Assembly: GCA_945787845.1 (NCBI GenBank)
Contig: CALZJH010000008.1
Span: 184,299 to 248,298, forward strand
Direction: 5' to 3'
Origin: an uncultured Woeseiaceae bacterium
Lineage (GTDB): Bacteria > Pseudomonadota > Gammaproteobacteria > Steroidobacterales > Woeseiaceae
Length of the DNA: 64,000 nucleotides
Below, piece by piece: positions 45,227 to 53,939 of this stretch (the first letter of the stretch is position 1; every line of letters starts with the position of its first letter). The notes below the pieces were generated by a model, which saw nothing but the letters and a program-made list of their open reading frames with translations, was not told the DNA's origin and searched no databases. The position numbers and the translations under genes were made by a program.

Positions 45227-46162
45227 ATGTCAAGATATCTATCGGTTCTACTGGCTTTATTCCTTGCGCCAGCCGCGTTTGCTGGGGTCATTTATGATCA
45301 GGGCGTTTACGGCAAGGTGGGCTGCGATGATGAGAAGGAATGCCACTACATATGGGCGGGCGGCGTCTTCTTCCCGGGTGTGACGGTCAATATCGATTCA
45401 ATGGACGGGTCGTATAGCGCATCCGGCGTTACTGACGGCGAGGGAGTTTACAAGCTTCCCGTCGCGCCCGGTGACTACACGGTGACGATCGATACGTCGA
45501 CATTGCCGGCCGGCGCCGTCGTGCAGTATCCGGCTTCGGGGACCTACAACGTCACGGTCGCGGCAGGTTCGAAAGACCGTCGGGACTTTATCGTCGATGA
45601 CGCGTCCTGTGGCGACACCGGCACCTGCTGGATGACGGCAGGAGGCGTTAAATTCGAGGCCATCATGGGAACTGATGCGGCCCAGGCCGGCCCTAAAGAC
45701 AGCTTCGGCGGCAACGTAAATCCGTCCTGTAGCCCGGAACCAGGTGATGGCGGCCAGTGGAATCACATCGCGCACAGCCAGAAGCTCCATTTCCTTGGAA
45801 CCACCATTCGCGTGGTCCGCTGCGGGAATGTGACCGGCATCGATCCGGGGTCCGAGTCGCCCGTGACGCCATTCAATTTCATCGAGTTTGAAGGTGAAGG
45901 CACGCTCAGCGGCATCAAGGGCAACAAGTTTCCCAAGACGGACGTGTCGTTCTTTGCTCGCGTGGAGGACCACAATGAGCCGGGCAATGACAAAGCGGCC
46001 GAGGGTGAAGACGTCGACCGCTACTTCCTACACGTATTCGAAGGCGGTGGTTCCGGTACGACGCATTTGCTCATTGACGAAGACGGCGATGCCGGCACGG
46101 TCGACCCGCTGACGATCACAGGCGGCAATCTCCAGCTGCATTTCAGTAGTTGCGAGAACTAG
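45227..46162 (+). CDS. Exported protein with carboxypeptidase-regulatory-like domain
   Basis: 311 residues from the ATG at 45227, behind GGAGAGG (an in-frame TTG at 45218 overlaps no better site). Signal peptide ends PAAFAG. First domain (about 40-110: FFPGVTVNIDSMDGSYSASG ... YKLPVAPGDYTVTID) is a Cna-B/CarboxypepD_reg-like beta sandwich. The second half (WMTAGGVKFEA ... SFGGNV ... WNHIAHSQKLHF ... VEDHNEPG) resembles a calcium-rich beta domain of cell-surface proteins. Four cysteines suggest disulfides. Own promoter and operator. Confidence 0.8.
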   Translation: MSRYLSVLLALFLAPAAFAGVIYDQGVYGKVGCDDEKECHYIWAGGVFFPGVTVNIDSMDGSYSASGVTDGEGVYKLPVAPGDYTVTIDTSTLPAGAVVQYPASGTYNVTVAAGSKDRRDFIVDDASCGDTGTCWMTAGGVKFEAIMGTDAAQAGPKDSFGGNVNPSCSPEPGDGGQWNHIAHSQKLHFLGTTIRVVRCGNVTGIDPGSESPVTPFNFIEFEGEGTLSGIKGNKFPKTDVSFFARVEDHNEPGNDKAAEGEDVDRYFLHVFEGGGSGTTHLLIDEDGDAGTVDPLTITGGNLQLHFSSCEN

Positions 46163-46184
46163 TTCTTTTGGCGGAAGTAGAGAG

Positions 46185-46212
46185 CAAATAGGCCCCATTT
46201 GGGGCCTATTTG
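46185..46212. terminator. Terminator between exported-protein gene and cytochrome gene
   Basis: CAAATAGGCCCC-ATTT-GGGGCCTATTTG: 12-bp perfect stem with A/T-rich outer pairs; can work in both directions for two convergent genes. Confidence 0.85.
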
Positions 46213-46230
46213 TCTAGAGATCCGGAATCC

Positions 46231-46746
46231 TCAGGACGATTCTGCGATCATGTAGTCGACGGCGTCCCTGACTTCCTGGTCGGACAGGTCCGCCCGGCCG
46301 CCCTTGGGCAGCATCGGTGTCGCGGCGTCGCCGTCAAAGCCATTGATCGCGTGGTCATAGAGCGTATCGGCGCCCTGCGCGATGCGACCCGCCCACTGGG
46401 CGGTGTCACCGACGATCGGCGAGCCGCCCGCGCCGGTGGCGTGGCAGGCCAGGCATGCCGTGTTGTAGACCTGGGGACCGGTCATCGTCGTCGCGACAGG
46501 CGCGGGTTCCGGGGCCGCTTCGACAACGGGCGCTGCGGCTTGCTGCTCTTCGCCAGGCAGGTAAACCTTGCCAACCGGGGCGATGCGTTCGGCAACCGCG
46601 GCCTGGTACTCGGCCGTGTCGCGCGTGTAAACACCCTGCGTCAGATCGGACATCTTCATGGCCAGCACGAGGATCGCAAGCGCGACCGCGGCGAGCACAC
46701 CGATAACGAGGGAATACATGTCAAAAAATTTCTGGTCCCGACTCAA
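46231..46746 (-). CDS. Membrane-anchored cytochrome c5-type protein
   Basis: 171 residues; TTG start 8 nt after GGAGC. One N-terminal membrane helix (about 11-30), a Pro/Ala/Glu-rich linker (70-88), then a class I cytochrome c domain with C98-x2-C101-H102 and a Met ligand in ATPMLPKGG. Periplasmic electron carrier, probably towards an oxidase. Single haem. Confidence 0.93.
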   Translation of the reverse strand: MSRDQKFFDMYSLVIGVLAAVALAILVLAMKMSDLTQGVYTRDTAEYQAAVAERIAPVGKVYLPGEEQQAAAPVVEAAPEPAPVATTMTGPQVYNTACLACHATGAGGSPIVGDTAQWAGRIAQGADTLYDHAINGFDGDAATPMLPKGGRADLSDQEVRDAVDYMIAESS

Positions 46747-46777
46747 CGTCTTGCTCCGGAGCTTGATTTAAAGAGTT

Positions 46778-46802
46778 TCAGCCGGACGGGGCGTCCGGCT
46801 GA
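46778..46802 (-). other. 10-bp hairpin upstream of the cytochrome gene
   Basis: TCAGCCGGAC at 46778-46787 and GTCCGGCTGA at 46793-46802. It includes the stop codon of a start-less reading frame (46778-46993), so it is either that remnant's terminator or a 5' leader hairpin of the cytochrome mRNA. Confidence 0.55.
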
Positions 46803-46993
46803 GGCCGGCGATTATATAACAACACGGCGCCAGAAAGTGCAGTCTGGGATGCGATAAGGTCGTCGAGCATGATGCTCCGAATTATCGCCTCGACCTTGGT
46901 GACGCGGCCATCCGACTCAAGCTCAATGCCTTTTCGCGAGTCGTCGTTGAGGACATCGACGCGATCGACCAGCCGCTTATAATCCAGTAAAGA
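46778..46993 (-). pseudogene. Start-less coding remnant between cytochrome and arsR genes
   Basis: An open frame of 71 codons between TAG (46994-46996) and TGA. It encodes a protein-like string with KRLVDRVDVLNDDSRKGIE, LESDGRVTKVEAIIRSIMLD and LSGAVLLYN; the opposite strand reads as Ser/Thr/Arg-rich, the pattern of antisense to a real GC-rich gene. No ATG, GTG or TTG stands at its head; the first ATG would remove over half. I read it as a 5'-truncated gene cut by the arsR regulatory region, not recognised. Confidence 0.45.
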
Positions 46994-47008
46994 CTAAATT
47001 ATGGACTT

Positions 47009-47032
47009 CTAATATAATATTCCTTATATTAG
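47009..47032. promoter_or_regulatory. Operator of the ArsR-family repressor
   Basis: CTAATATAA-TATTCC-TTATATTAG: 9-bp perfect arms, A/T-rich, ending 7 bp before the start codon. It resembles the AT-rich palindromes bound by BigR/SqrR/YgaV repressors. Confidence 0.78.
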
Positions 47033-47039
47033 GGCTGTT

Positions 47040-47384
47040 ATGAATGCCATGGACAGCAATACGCACCCGGCTCGCGATATGGAACTGCACGCTTCGGATG
47101 CGGCCGGTTTAATGAAGGCGCTTGGCAACGAAAGCCGCTTGATGATCCTCTGCGTGCTGGCAGAGGGGGAGCGTTCGGTCAGCGATCTCAATACAATCGT
47201 GCCGCTCAGCCAGTCAGCCCTGTCACAACAACTTGCGCGCTTGCGTCAGCAGAACCTGGTGACGACGCGACGCGAATCGCAGACCATCTATTACTCGCTG
47301 GCCCAGGGACCTGCCGATCGCGTGATCAACCTGCTTCACGATATCTACTGCGGCTCGGCAGCAGACTGTCCTCCGAAGGACTAG
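47040..47384 (+). CDS. ArsR-family repressor of the SqrR/BigR persulfide-sensor type
   Basis: 114 residues. Winged helix with LGNESRLMILCVLAEGERSV and LSQSALSQQLARLRQQNLVTTRRESQTIYYSL. Cys38 (MILC) and Cys104 (HDIYC) are 66 residues apart, the same as Cys41-Cys107 of SqrR, which form a tetrasulfide link on exposure to sulfide; there is an extra Cys110. No metal-site pattern of metal-sensing ArsR proteins. The overlapping palindrome implies autoregulation. No sulfide-oxidation gene is adjacent; the convergent neighbour is pilE. Confidence 0.87.
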   Translation: MNAMDSNTHPARDMELHASDAAGLMKALGNESRLMILCVLAEGERSVSDLNTIVPLSQSALSQQLARLRQQNLVTTRRESQTIYYSLAQGPADRVINLLHDIYCGSAADCPPKD

Positions 47385-47385
47385 G

Positions 47386-47841
47386 TCACCTCCAGCACAA
47401 CTGCCAGTCGTTGCCCGCGGCCGCGCCAGTCACGCCTTTTACGCCGGTATTGGTCAGCGTCAGCGTGCCGCAGCGGTCTCCGGCCTGTGGACCGGTCGGC
47501 GCCGCCTGCACCGTGTACGTCGATGCGGTTGCCGCAGAAATGGTCAGGTTGTAGTTCGCGGTGCCGCCATCGATGGGACAGGCTGTGCCAAAGACGGCAG
47601 GCGCACCTGTGTTCGCGCCGGCGGCGGCAGCACCCAGGTAGCTGCCGTTGATCGAGTAGTGCCTTTCCATGGCATTGGCCAGGCCGGCCAACCCGCCCGT
47701 GCAGTCGGCACGCCGCGCGTCGAAAACGTAGCGTGTATACGCCGGGTAAGCGACAGCGGCGATGATTGCAACGATCGCAACGACAATCATCAACTCAATG
47801 AGGTTTATGCCGTCCTGGCGCCGCATCGTTTTCTGGTTCAT
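47386..47841 (-). CDS. pilE: Type IV pilin-like protein PilE
   Basis: 151 residues. Prepilin leader MNQKTMRRQDG, then INLIELMIVVAIVAIIAAVAYPAY with the conserved Glu5. The mature first residue is Ile and the second Asn, where Phe-Thr is commonest. C-terminal disulfide cysteines near residues 125 and 149. Minor pilin at the end of the operon, following pilY2. Confidence 0.93.
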   Translation of the reverse strand: MNQKTMRRQDGINLIELMIVVAIVAIIAAVAYPAYTRYVFDARRADCTGGLAGLANAMERHYSINGSYLGAAAAGANTGAPAVFGTACPIDGGTANYNLTISAATASTYTVQAAPTGPQAGDRCGTLTLTNTGVKGVTGAAAGNDWQLCWR

Positions 47842-47853
47842 TGGTCAGCTTCC

Positions 47854-48195
47854 TTATCGGCGCCGGCGGGCACGGTCGTTGTAGTCATTGGGGAGCAGCC
47901 AGATTTCGCCAATCAGTCGGCTGCGCGGATTGAGCATCTTGTAGCCGACGAGCGTGCCGACCTTCAGATTGGAAACGGGCACACTGTAGGCTTTTGGCGA
48001 ATGCACGATCAGGTTCGACGAGATCGAGTACGACACATCGTCGATGACAATTCTCTGAGCCTCGATCTGCACAGAGTCAATATGGCCGGTCCGCTGGAAG
48101 TCCGCGTCCTTGTAATACCGCGGCAGGTTCTGTGCCGCGACGGTTCCGGCGAGCAGAAGAGCGATAACTGCCATCGCTAATTGAAAAGTACGCAT
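47854..48195 (-). CDS. PilY2-like type IV pilus biogenesis protein
   Basis: 113 residues with a signal peptide (ending TVAAQ). Beta-rich: IDSVQIEAQRIVIDDVSYSI, VSNLKVGTLVGYKML. Its size and its place between pilY1 and pilE match P. aeruginosa PilY2, whose function is undefined. RBS GAGGA. Confidence 0.75.
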   Translation of the reverse strand: MRTFQLAMAVIALLLAGTVAAQNLPRYYKDADFQRTGHIDSVQIEAQRIVIDDVSYSISSNLIVHSPKAYSVPVSNLKVGTLVGYKMLNPRSRLIGEIWLLPNDYNDRARRRR

Positions 48196-48220
48196 GTCTA
48201 TATCCTCGTAGTGATTGCAG

Positions 48221-51200
48221 CTATCGGCTCAGCTCTTCCCACGACAGGCGACCACTCCTTGGTCCACCCAGCTTGAGAATGTCGGTTGTATCGATGGTGC
48301 TTCCGCCTGTGGTTTGCGTGGTCGACGTGTAACGGATGTTCGACAGGTTCACAGGCGCGGTCGGTATACCGACAATTTCCACGCCCGCAGCCGCGTTGCC
48401 GCCGATCCCGTCGTCGTCGTCGAGTATGGAGTCATTGTTCAGGTCGAATGCGATTTCACCGGGCCTGCCGCCATTGATCCACTTGGCAACCATGAGCCAG
48501 CCCGAGCCACCGGCCTGGCATGGATTCGTGTCGGGGGTCATCGAGTTGAAGAACACAAGATCACCTCGGATGATGGCATCGGTGACAATCCGCTCACCCG
48601 AATCCGGGAAGTCCACGTACCACCCGTCGTCGGAAGCGAAGTTGATGCCGTTGTCGGTCAGGGTTCGGCCGACGACGCCATCGACGGTCACGCCAGTGCT
48701 GATCGTCTGAGAAACGAGGTCCGACCGCGTGAGTTCGTCGTTACCAGAGTCCCAGATGCCGTACATCGACTGGACGTCTGTCGTCGAGACGTCGCCCGAC
48801 GTAATGTACTGGCCCGTGCCGAAGATCACCATCGTATTCGGGACGTTCTGACTTGCTGTCGGGATCTCGCTGTTGCGAACAATAGCCGGTGTTGACGTAA
48901 TCGCCTGGTTGGCCGGCGCTGTGAACAATGGCTTCACGTTGTTACCCTGGTTGTAAGCAATATCCCAGTTGCCAGAATTGGTTCCGGACAGGTCGAAAGC
49001 CCACATGTTGCCTTTCAGGTCACCGGCATAGGCACGGTCGGCCAGACCGTCGCCGTCAGAATCGATGACAGCAGGCGTGGACAGGCCATTGCGATCGGTC
49101 GTTGTGCCGACACCCGTCGAGATTTCAACGTAGTCGCCCGCCGACCAGGTGCCGTCGAGCCCTTCTTCGATAAACAGGACGAACAACTTGGCCTCGCCAC
49201 TACCCAGGTCGTTATAACCATTACCCACGATCACCGCCCAGCGAATCGAGTTACCGGTGTCCGCGAGCGGTACAATCGACGGCCGGCTGAACGTGTGCCC
49301 GAAGTCGGGATCATCAGTACTCGTGAACTCCCACATGACCGTGTCCTCGGGGCTCCCGCCCGATTCGGAAATGGCCGTCGGATTGGTGACATCGAGAGCA
49401 AATAGCCCTCGGCCGCCGGCCCGGAGGCCGCCAACCAGTACCGTTTTCCACGACGTGCTTCCTGACGGCCTGGATTTCGCGTAGATGTCGGCGACCGAAG
49501 CCGTCAGGTCGACCGAATACTGATGCACATACGCAGGGTCGGCAAGATAGTGCAAGCCGTCCGAAGCCGCATCCGAGTACAGGCTGCTCGGGACGTATGC
49601 GAAGACCTCTTCACCGTTCGCCTGTGCAAACGCGTGCAGCATGCCGTCATTGCCACCGACATAGACGATGCCGGGTCGCGATGCCGTTGCGTCGCGGAAT
49701 TCGGTATAGGTGTCACCCGCGGTGCCGGGGAATGGCGCCACGTCCGGCCAGTTCGACTCGGCCGTGCCAACGAAAACGGGACCGGAATGCACGATGTCGC
49801 CAAGGCGGCTCGAGCGCTCGCGGAGCGATTTGGTCGCAAATGTATTGGTGCCATCGGTGTAGAAGCAGGTGCCGCCCGACGAGAATTCGCAGGAACGATC
49901 GCCTCGCAGGAAGGCGAGGCGCGCCATGCCCGACGCTTCGGTATCCTGGGTGCCAGACGGATCGGTCTGGAAATCGCGCTTCTGCGCCGCAGTGAGTTCC
50001 GACCACGTCAATGCCGTTCCGTCGGAGCCGTCATAGGTCAGGATGGTGCGCGGCCTCGTGGCGAGATTGCGAGTCGTCAGCCGGTTGGCGGCGGACCACT
50101 TCGGCGAAACGCTGACGGCACCGGTCCTGGGATCAAGCGGGAAAGCCAGCAGGTCCCCGCTCCATTTCTCGCTGTTGAACAGTGCGAGGTATACCTCGGA
50201 GTTGGTGCTCAGCGAGCCGGTGTTAAATGCAACCGACGCGGCAGAACCCAGTCGGCTCTGAATGGAGTGAAGTGCGCCACGCAGTCCCGTAATAAGTTGG
50301 TCCGGGTCCTGCGCGCTGTAGTATTCGCCGCGGCCGTTCCAGGCCGCGTGGCGCAAGTCGTCAATAAGCCCTTCATTGGTCAGGGTTGACGGCCACGGGA
50401 ACGGACTGGTCTTGTCCGAAGGCATTGAAGTAACGTTGCCTTCAACACCAAATGCGACCGAGTACGTCACCATGTGCTGTGCGGTGTTCTCATCGATGCC
50501 ACCCGGCGGAGGTGACAGATTGTTGTCTGTGCCCGGCTGGATGTCCGTTTCATAGAATTGCATCGCCACGTCGCCCAGCGTGTCCGACTGACTGTCGCCA
50601 TAGGGGCCCGAGGTGCCGCTGTCCCATAGCGAGTTGTTGTCGCCGTCGGTGTTGCCCAGGCCGCTGAACGTACCGTTGTAGTAGCCGTCGGTCATGACAA
50701 TCGTAAAGTTCTGCTGGCACTCCGCGCCATTCGCAACGGTCACGGCCGGACAGCTGCCGAATAGCCCATTCGTCTGGCAGCTCAGGTAATTGCCCGCGTC
50801 GTTGAGTGCGTTTCGCAGGGGGGTGTGTCCGGAGGGCTCCATCTCGTACAGCGATTCGAGCAGGGTGTCCTTCGTGCCCGTCCGCGGATCCTCGTTCATC
50901 GACTCGATGCTCGTGTTGACGGCCGCATTGTTGTGCAGCGTCGCGAGCCCCATGCGGGAGTTACTGGCACCGGCGATGACACGGCCATAGGCGGCCTTGG
51001 CGACTTTCTCTCGCTTGCGGTAATAGGCAAACCAGTTCGCGAAATTCTGGATCTCTTCGGCGTAGGTGCAGATGGGAGCGGCCGCGCAATCGCTTCGACG
51101 AGCACTGCCTGGATAGACGAGCCTTGTAGGTTCAATTTCGACGAGAACGTGAGCGTCGTCGCTATCGACTGCGCCGTCAGCGTCGGTGTCCGTCCAGAGC

Positions 51201-51781
51201 CAGTACTGGGCCGGCAGGAAGTTCGTAATGTTGAATGAGCCCAGGCCACCCGCACAGTAGTCGGTACTGAACGTCGTTCTTGCCGTCACATCGACCGTGC
51301 CTGCCGACGGTACATAGGGGTCGAGCGGTACAGCCGTGGGGTTGGCATCACCCAGGAGTACATTGCTGCCGTCCTCGCCTGGCCACGGCGTATAGGTAAT
51401 CGTCGGATCGTAGTACAGTCGATTGTAATTTGAGTTTCTCGCACGCCAGACGCCGCCGTAAGGCGCCGCGATTCCCTGGGAAGCAAGGCCGGCTTCTGTC
51501 GGGACGACCCAGGTGTAGCTGTTATCTGCAGCGGGCTGCGCATAGTAGTACGCACAACTAAAGTACATGATGCCGTCGGCCTCCTCGGACATCAGGCCCC
51601 AGTCCATACTGCCCGAATCATCGACCATAAAGAGGATATTGGGCTCCACCGGGTTTGTCAGGAACAGCGGCACGTCGGCCAGCGTACCCGGTGCGGAGAG
51701 GGCGGCCGTGGGCGCGATGCTGAGTACGCCCAGCAGTGCGCTGCCTGCCGTAATGCTGAATTTTCTGATTGAAGCTCGCAT
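48221..51781 (-). CDS. pilY1: Type IV pilus tip adhesin/biogenesis factor PilY1
   Basis: 1186 residues from the ATG at 51781 (MRASIRKFSITAGSALLG), which has a better upstream purine tract than an ATG eight codons earlier. Signal peptide; von Willebrand A domain with MIDAS DDSGS at 54-58; C-terminal PilY1 beta-propeller with a Ca-type DSDGDGLAD loop in IDSDGDGLADRAYAGDLKG. Primes pilus assembly and senses surfaces in P. aeruginosa. Confidence 0.95.
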   Translation of the reverse strand: MRASIRKFSITAGSALLGVLSIAPTAALSAPGTLADVPLFLTNPVEPNILFMVDDSGSMDWGLMSEEADGIMYFSCAYYYAQPAADNSYTWVVPTEAGLASQGIAAPYGGVWRARNSNYNRLYYDPTITYTPWPGEDGSNVLLGDANPTAVPLDPYVPSAGTVDVTARTTFSTDYCAGGLGSFNITNFLPAQYWLWTDTDADGAVDSDDAHVLVEIEPTRLVYPGSARRSDCAAAPICTYAEEIQNFANWFAYYRKREKVAKAAYGRVIAGASNSRMGLATLHNNAAVNTSIESMNEDPRTGTKDTLLESLYEMEPSGHTPLRNALNDAGNYLSCQTNGLFGSCPAVTVANGAECQQNFTIVMTDGYYNGTFSGLGNTDGDNNSLWDSGTSGPYGDSQSDTLGDVAMQFYETDIQPGTDNNLSPPPGGIDENTAQHMVTYSVAFGVEGNVTSMPSDKTSPFPWPSTLTNEGLIDDLRHAAWNGRGEYYSAQDPDQLITGLRGALHSIQSRLGSAASVAFNTGSLSTNSEVYLALFNSEKWSGDLLAFPLDPRTGAVSVSPKWSAANRLTTRNLATRPRTILTYDGSDGTALTWSELTAAQKRDFQTDPSGTQDTEASGMARLAFLRGDRSCEFSSGGTCFYTDGTNTFATKSLRERSSRLGDIVHSGPVFVGTAESNWPDVAPFPGTAGDTYTEFRDATASRPGIVYVGGNDGMLHAFAQANGEEVFAYVPSSLYSDAASDGLHYLADPAYVHQYSVDLTASVADIYAKSRPSGSTSWKTVLVGGLRAGGRGLFALDVTNPTAISESGGSPEDTVMWEFTSTDDPDFGHTFSRPSIVPLADTGNSIRWAVIVGNGYNDLGSGEAKLFVLFIEEGLDGTWSAGDYVEISTGVGTTTDRNGLSTPAVIDSDGDGLADRAYAGDLKGNMWAFDLSGTNSGNWDIAYNQGNNVKPLFTAPANQAITSTPAIVRNSEIPTASQNVPNTMVIFGTGQYITSGDVSTTDVQSMYGIWDSGNDELTRSDLVSQTISTGVTVDGVVGRTLTDNGINFASDDGWYVDFPDSGERIVTDAIIRGDLVFFNSMTPDTNPCQAGGSGWLMVAKWINGGRPGEIAFDLNNDSILDDDDGIGGNAAAGVEIVGIPTAPVNLSNIRYTSTTQTTGGSTIDTTDILKLGGPRSGRLSWEELSR

Positions 51782-51805
51782 GATTCGTTCCGCCTTGGTG
51801 CCCAT

Positions 51806-52357
51806 CTAGAAGATTCGCCCGTATTGTGTTCGCAGGATGACCTCGGCCGAGTCGGCGCTCGTGCCCGTCGCCTTAACCGTGACCCGGAAAATGGTCACGT
51901 CGCCCGAGCCCTTATTGTCGCCGTAACCGGACATGTTCAGTGCGCCGGTCACACCGGGGACCGTGGTCATGTTCTTGATGAAATATTGTGGTCTCTGGTA
52001 GGTCCCGACATCGGTGCCCGCGACCACGTGATTCGTGGCGTCACTCCATGTGGTGCCGCCGTAAAACGATGGTTCGTCGTCGGTTCGGCCGAACAGCCCG
52101 GCCTGACCCTGAAAATCGCCAAGGCTCACGATGCTCTCGAGAAATACTTCGCCCTCGCGCAGTGCAGACTCGGCGGCCTGGAATGCCACGTTGCGATCGT
52201 TTGTATTACCCGCCATCTTTTCTTCGAGGACAGAGCTGCGCATGTTGCTGACGGTCAGCAAGGTAACGACCAGCAGGATCATCAGCGTGACGACCAGCAC
52301 GGCACCTTCTTGTCGGTGCCTCGGCGTGATCTGCGAAATTGTGTAGATTGGCATCAT
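51806..52357 (-). CDS. pilX: Type IV pilus minor pilin PilX
   Basis: 183 residues. Starts MMPIYTISQITPRHRQEG; mature AVLVVTLMILLVVTLLTVSNMRSSVLEEKMAGN with a non-classical position 5, as in PilX/GspK-like components. The stop codon lies directly before the annotated first ATG region of pilY1. Confidence 0.9.
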   Translation of the reverse strand: MMPIYTISQITPRHRQEGAVLVVTLMILLVVTLLTVSNMRSSVLEEKMAGNTNDRNVAFQAAESALREGEVFLESIVSLGDFQGQAGLFGRTDDEPSFYGGTTWSDATNHVVAGTDVGTYQRPQYFIKNMTTVPGVTGALNMSGYGDNKGSGDVTIFRVTVKATGTSADSAEVILRTQYGRIF

Positions 52358-52371
52358 GGGTCTTCCCTGAC

Positions 52372-53376
52372 TTACTGTCGGTTCCGGATATTGACGGTGG
52401 TTTCGTAGACGCGCCGGATGCGACGGTCGGTTGAGGTAATGGTGCTTCCGAGGACAGCGTATGACTGCGCGTTTCCGGTGACGAGGTTGTCATGATCGGA
52501 TCGCGCCACGACGGCAATGCGAATGCCGATGACCCGTTCCATGTCGGCGACCTGGTTGGCCGGTACGAAATAGTTGGCGATGCCTTCGCCGGCCGAACCG
52601 GCTGCGGACGTGTCCTCGCCGTACAGGATCTGGAGGTCCTCGACGCCGTCGAGGAATTCGGCGCCATTCCTGAACAAAGCGGGTTCACCCTCGGACCCGG
52701 TGGCGACCGAGTACGTGATTTCCTGGACGGCGAACATACTCGCGTCGGCACCGTAGACTTTCGACAGGCAATGGGCATTTCCACCACCCGGACAGCCCGG
52801 GTTCGACGCGTTGTAGTTGCCGGGTTCGGTCGTTGATCCGGTATTGTGTACGACCGTTCCTGCACCACCCGGGTTAGCGTTCGAAATCTGGAAAATATCT
52901 CCTTGCGTACAATCGCTGAGGAGCACGATGTCACCTTGCTGCAGGTCGTTACCCGCGGCCACTTTCACGTTTGCGGATGCCTGTGGGCCGTAGGGGGGCT
53001 CGAGCATCAGGCCCGTGCCAAATCCCCCTCGCAGGATCAGCGTGTCGGGGCCGGTGCCGCCCTCTATACCCGCCACCCCGCCGGTCTGGTAGTCGACGTA
53101 ACCCGTGCCGGCGGAATTCAGATTGTTGATAATGTTCGTGATGTCGCTCGCGCAGCCCCAGAAATCGGCCATGCGTATGTCGCGGGCCATGATCTCGAGC
53201 CCCATGCGACCGGTCTCCTGCATCCGGGACGTCGCTTCGTGAACGCGGTTGGACTGGCGCGACGAGACGAAGAACTGCACGACTGACCCGAGCAGGAAAA
53301 TGCCGAGCAGCATCGCGATCATCACTTCGACCAGTGATACGCCCGACTGTTTCTTGCGGCTGTTAGTCACGTTCAT
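52372..53376 (-). CDS. pilW: Type IV pilus minor pilin PilW
   Basis: 334 residues from the ATG at 53376, giving the leader MNVTNSRKKQSG and mature VSLVEVMIAMLLGIFLLGSVVQFF; a GTG at 53388 sharing a base with the pilV stop is the alternative. Contains MQETGRMGLEIMARDIRMADFWGC typical of PilW. Confidence 0.92.
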   Translation of the reverse strand: MNVTNSRKKQSGVSLVEVMIAMLLGIFLLGSVVQFFVSSRQSNRVHEATSRMQETGRMGLEIMARDIRMADFWGCASDITNIINNLNSAGTGYVDYQTGGVAGIEGGTGPDTLILRGGFGTGLMLEPPYGPQASANVKVAAGNDLQQGDIVLLSDCTQGDIFQISNANPGGAGTVVHNTGSTTEPGNYNASNPGCPGGGNAHCLSKVYGADASMFAVQEITYSVATGSEGEPALFRNGAEFLDGVEDLQILYGEDTSAAGSAGEGIANYFVPANQVADMERVIGIRIAVVARSDHDNLVTGNAQSYAVLGSTITSTDRRIRRVYETTVNIRNRQ

Positions 53377-53387
53377 CTGATACACCA

Positions 53388-53939
53388 CTACGGCAGGAAC
53401 GAGATGGTCAGGCGTTCGACGTTAGGTGCGGTGACCGAAATCTGGCCGTCGTGATCGTTATCCCACCAGACCTTGACCGCAAACAGCGTGCCGTTGCCGT
53501 CACATTGCGGATTGCCGGCGTCGGTCCCGTCATTGGGCGTACTGTCGATACAGACGAAGCCAGCGCCCATGGGCAGAGTTGCGGCGACATTCGTCAACCA
53601 GCGCTGCAGGTCGTCGCGTGCCATGTCACCCATCGCGCAACCGCTCGGGGTGTAGCACGTTGACGAGGCGGATGCTGTCGCCGGGTCGTACAGGCCGGCA
53701 TTGGCTGCAGCCACGTTGTTGCGCATGCGATCAGCCAGATCGTAAGCCAGGGCACTCGCGTTCGAGCGCATTTGCGCTTCCTGGTTGTTGTGCAGTGCCA
53801 GCGCCTGCATGCCGGCAACACCGACAAGACCGATCGCGAGAATCAGCGTGGAGACAAGCACCTCGATGAGCGACACGCCGGACTGGCGGAGGCGGGACCT
53901 GCCACGGTTCAGGGCGTGCATGTTCGGCAGCCGGCGCAT
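53388..53939 (-). CDS. pilV: Type IV pilus minor pilin PilV
   Basis: 183 residues from the ATG at 53939, which overlaps the fimT stop (TGATG); a GTG at 53948 is possible. Prepilin site RQSG before VSLIEVLVSTLILAIGLVGVAGMQ with Glu5. DUF-like PilV C-terminus with several Cys. Confidence 0.93.
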   Translation of the reverse strand: MRRLPNMHALNRGRSRLRQSGVSLIEVLVSTLILAIGLVGVAGMQALALHNNQEAQMRSNASALAYDLADRMRNNVAAANAGLYDPATASASSTCYTPSGCAMGDMARDDLQRWLTNVAATLPMGAGFVCIDSTPNDGTDAGNPQCDGNGTLFAVKVWWDNDHDGQISVTAPNVERLTISFLP

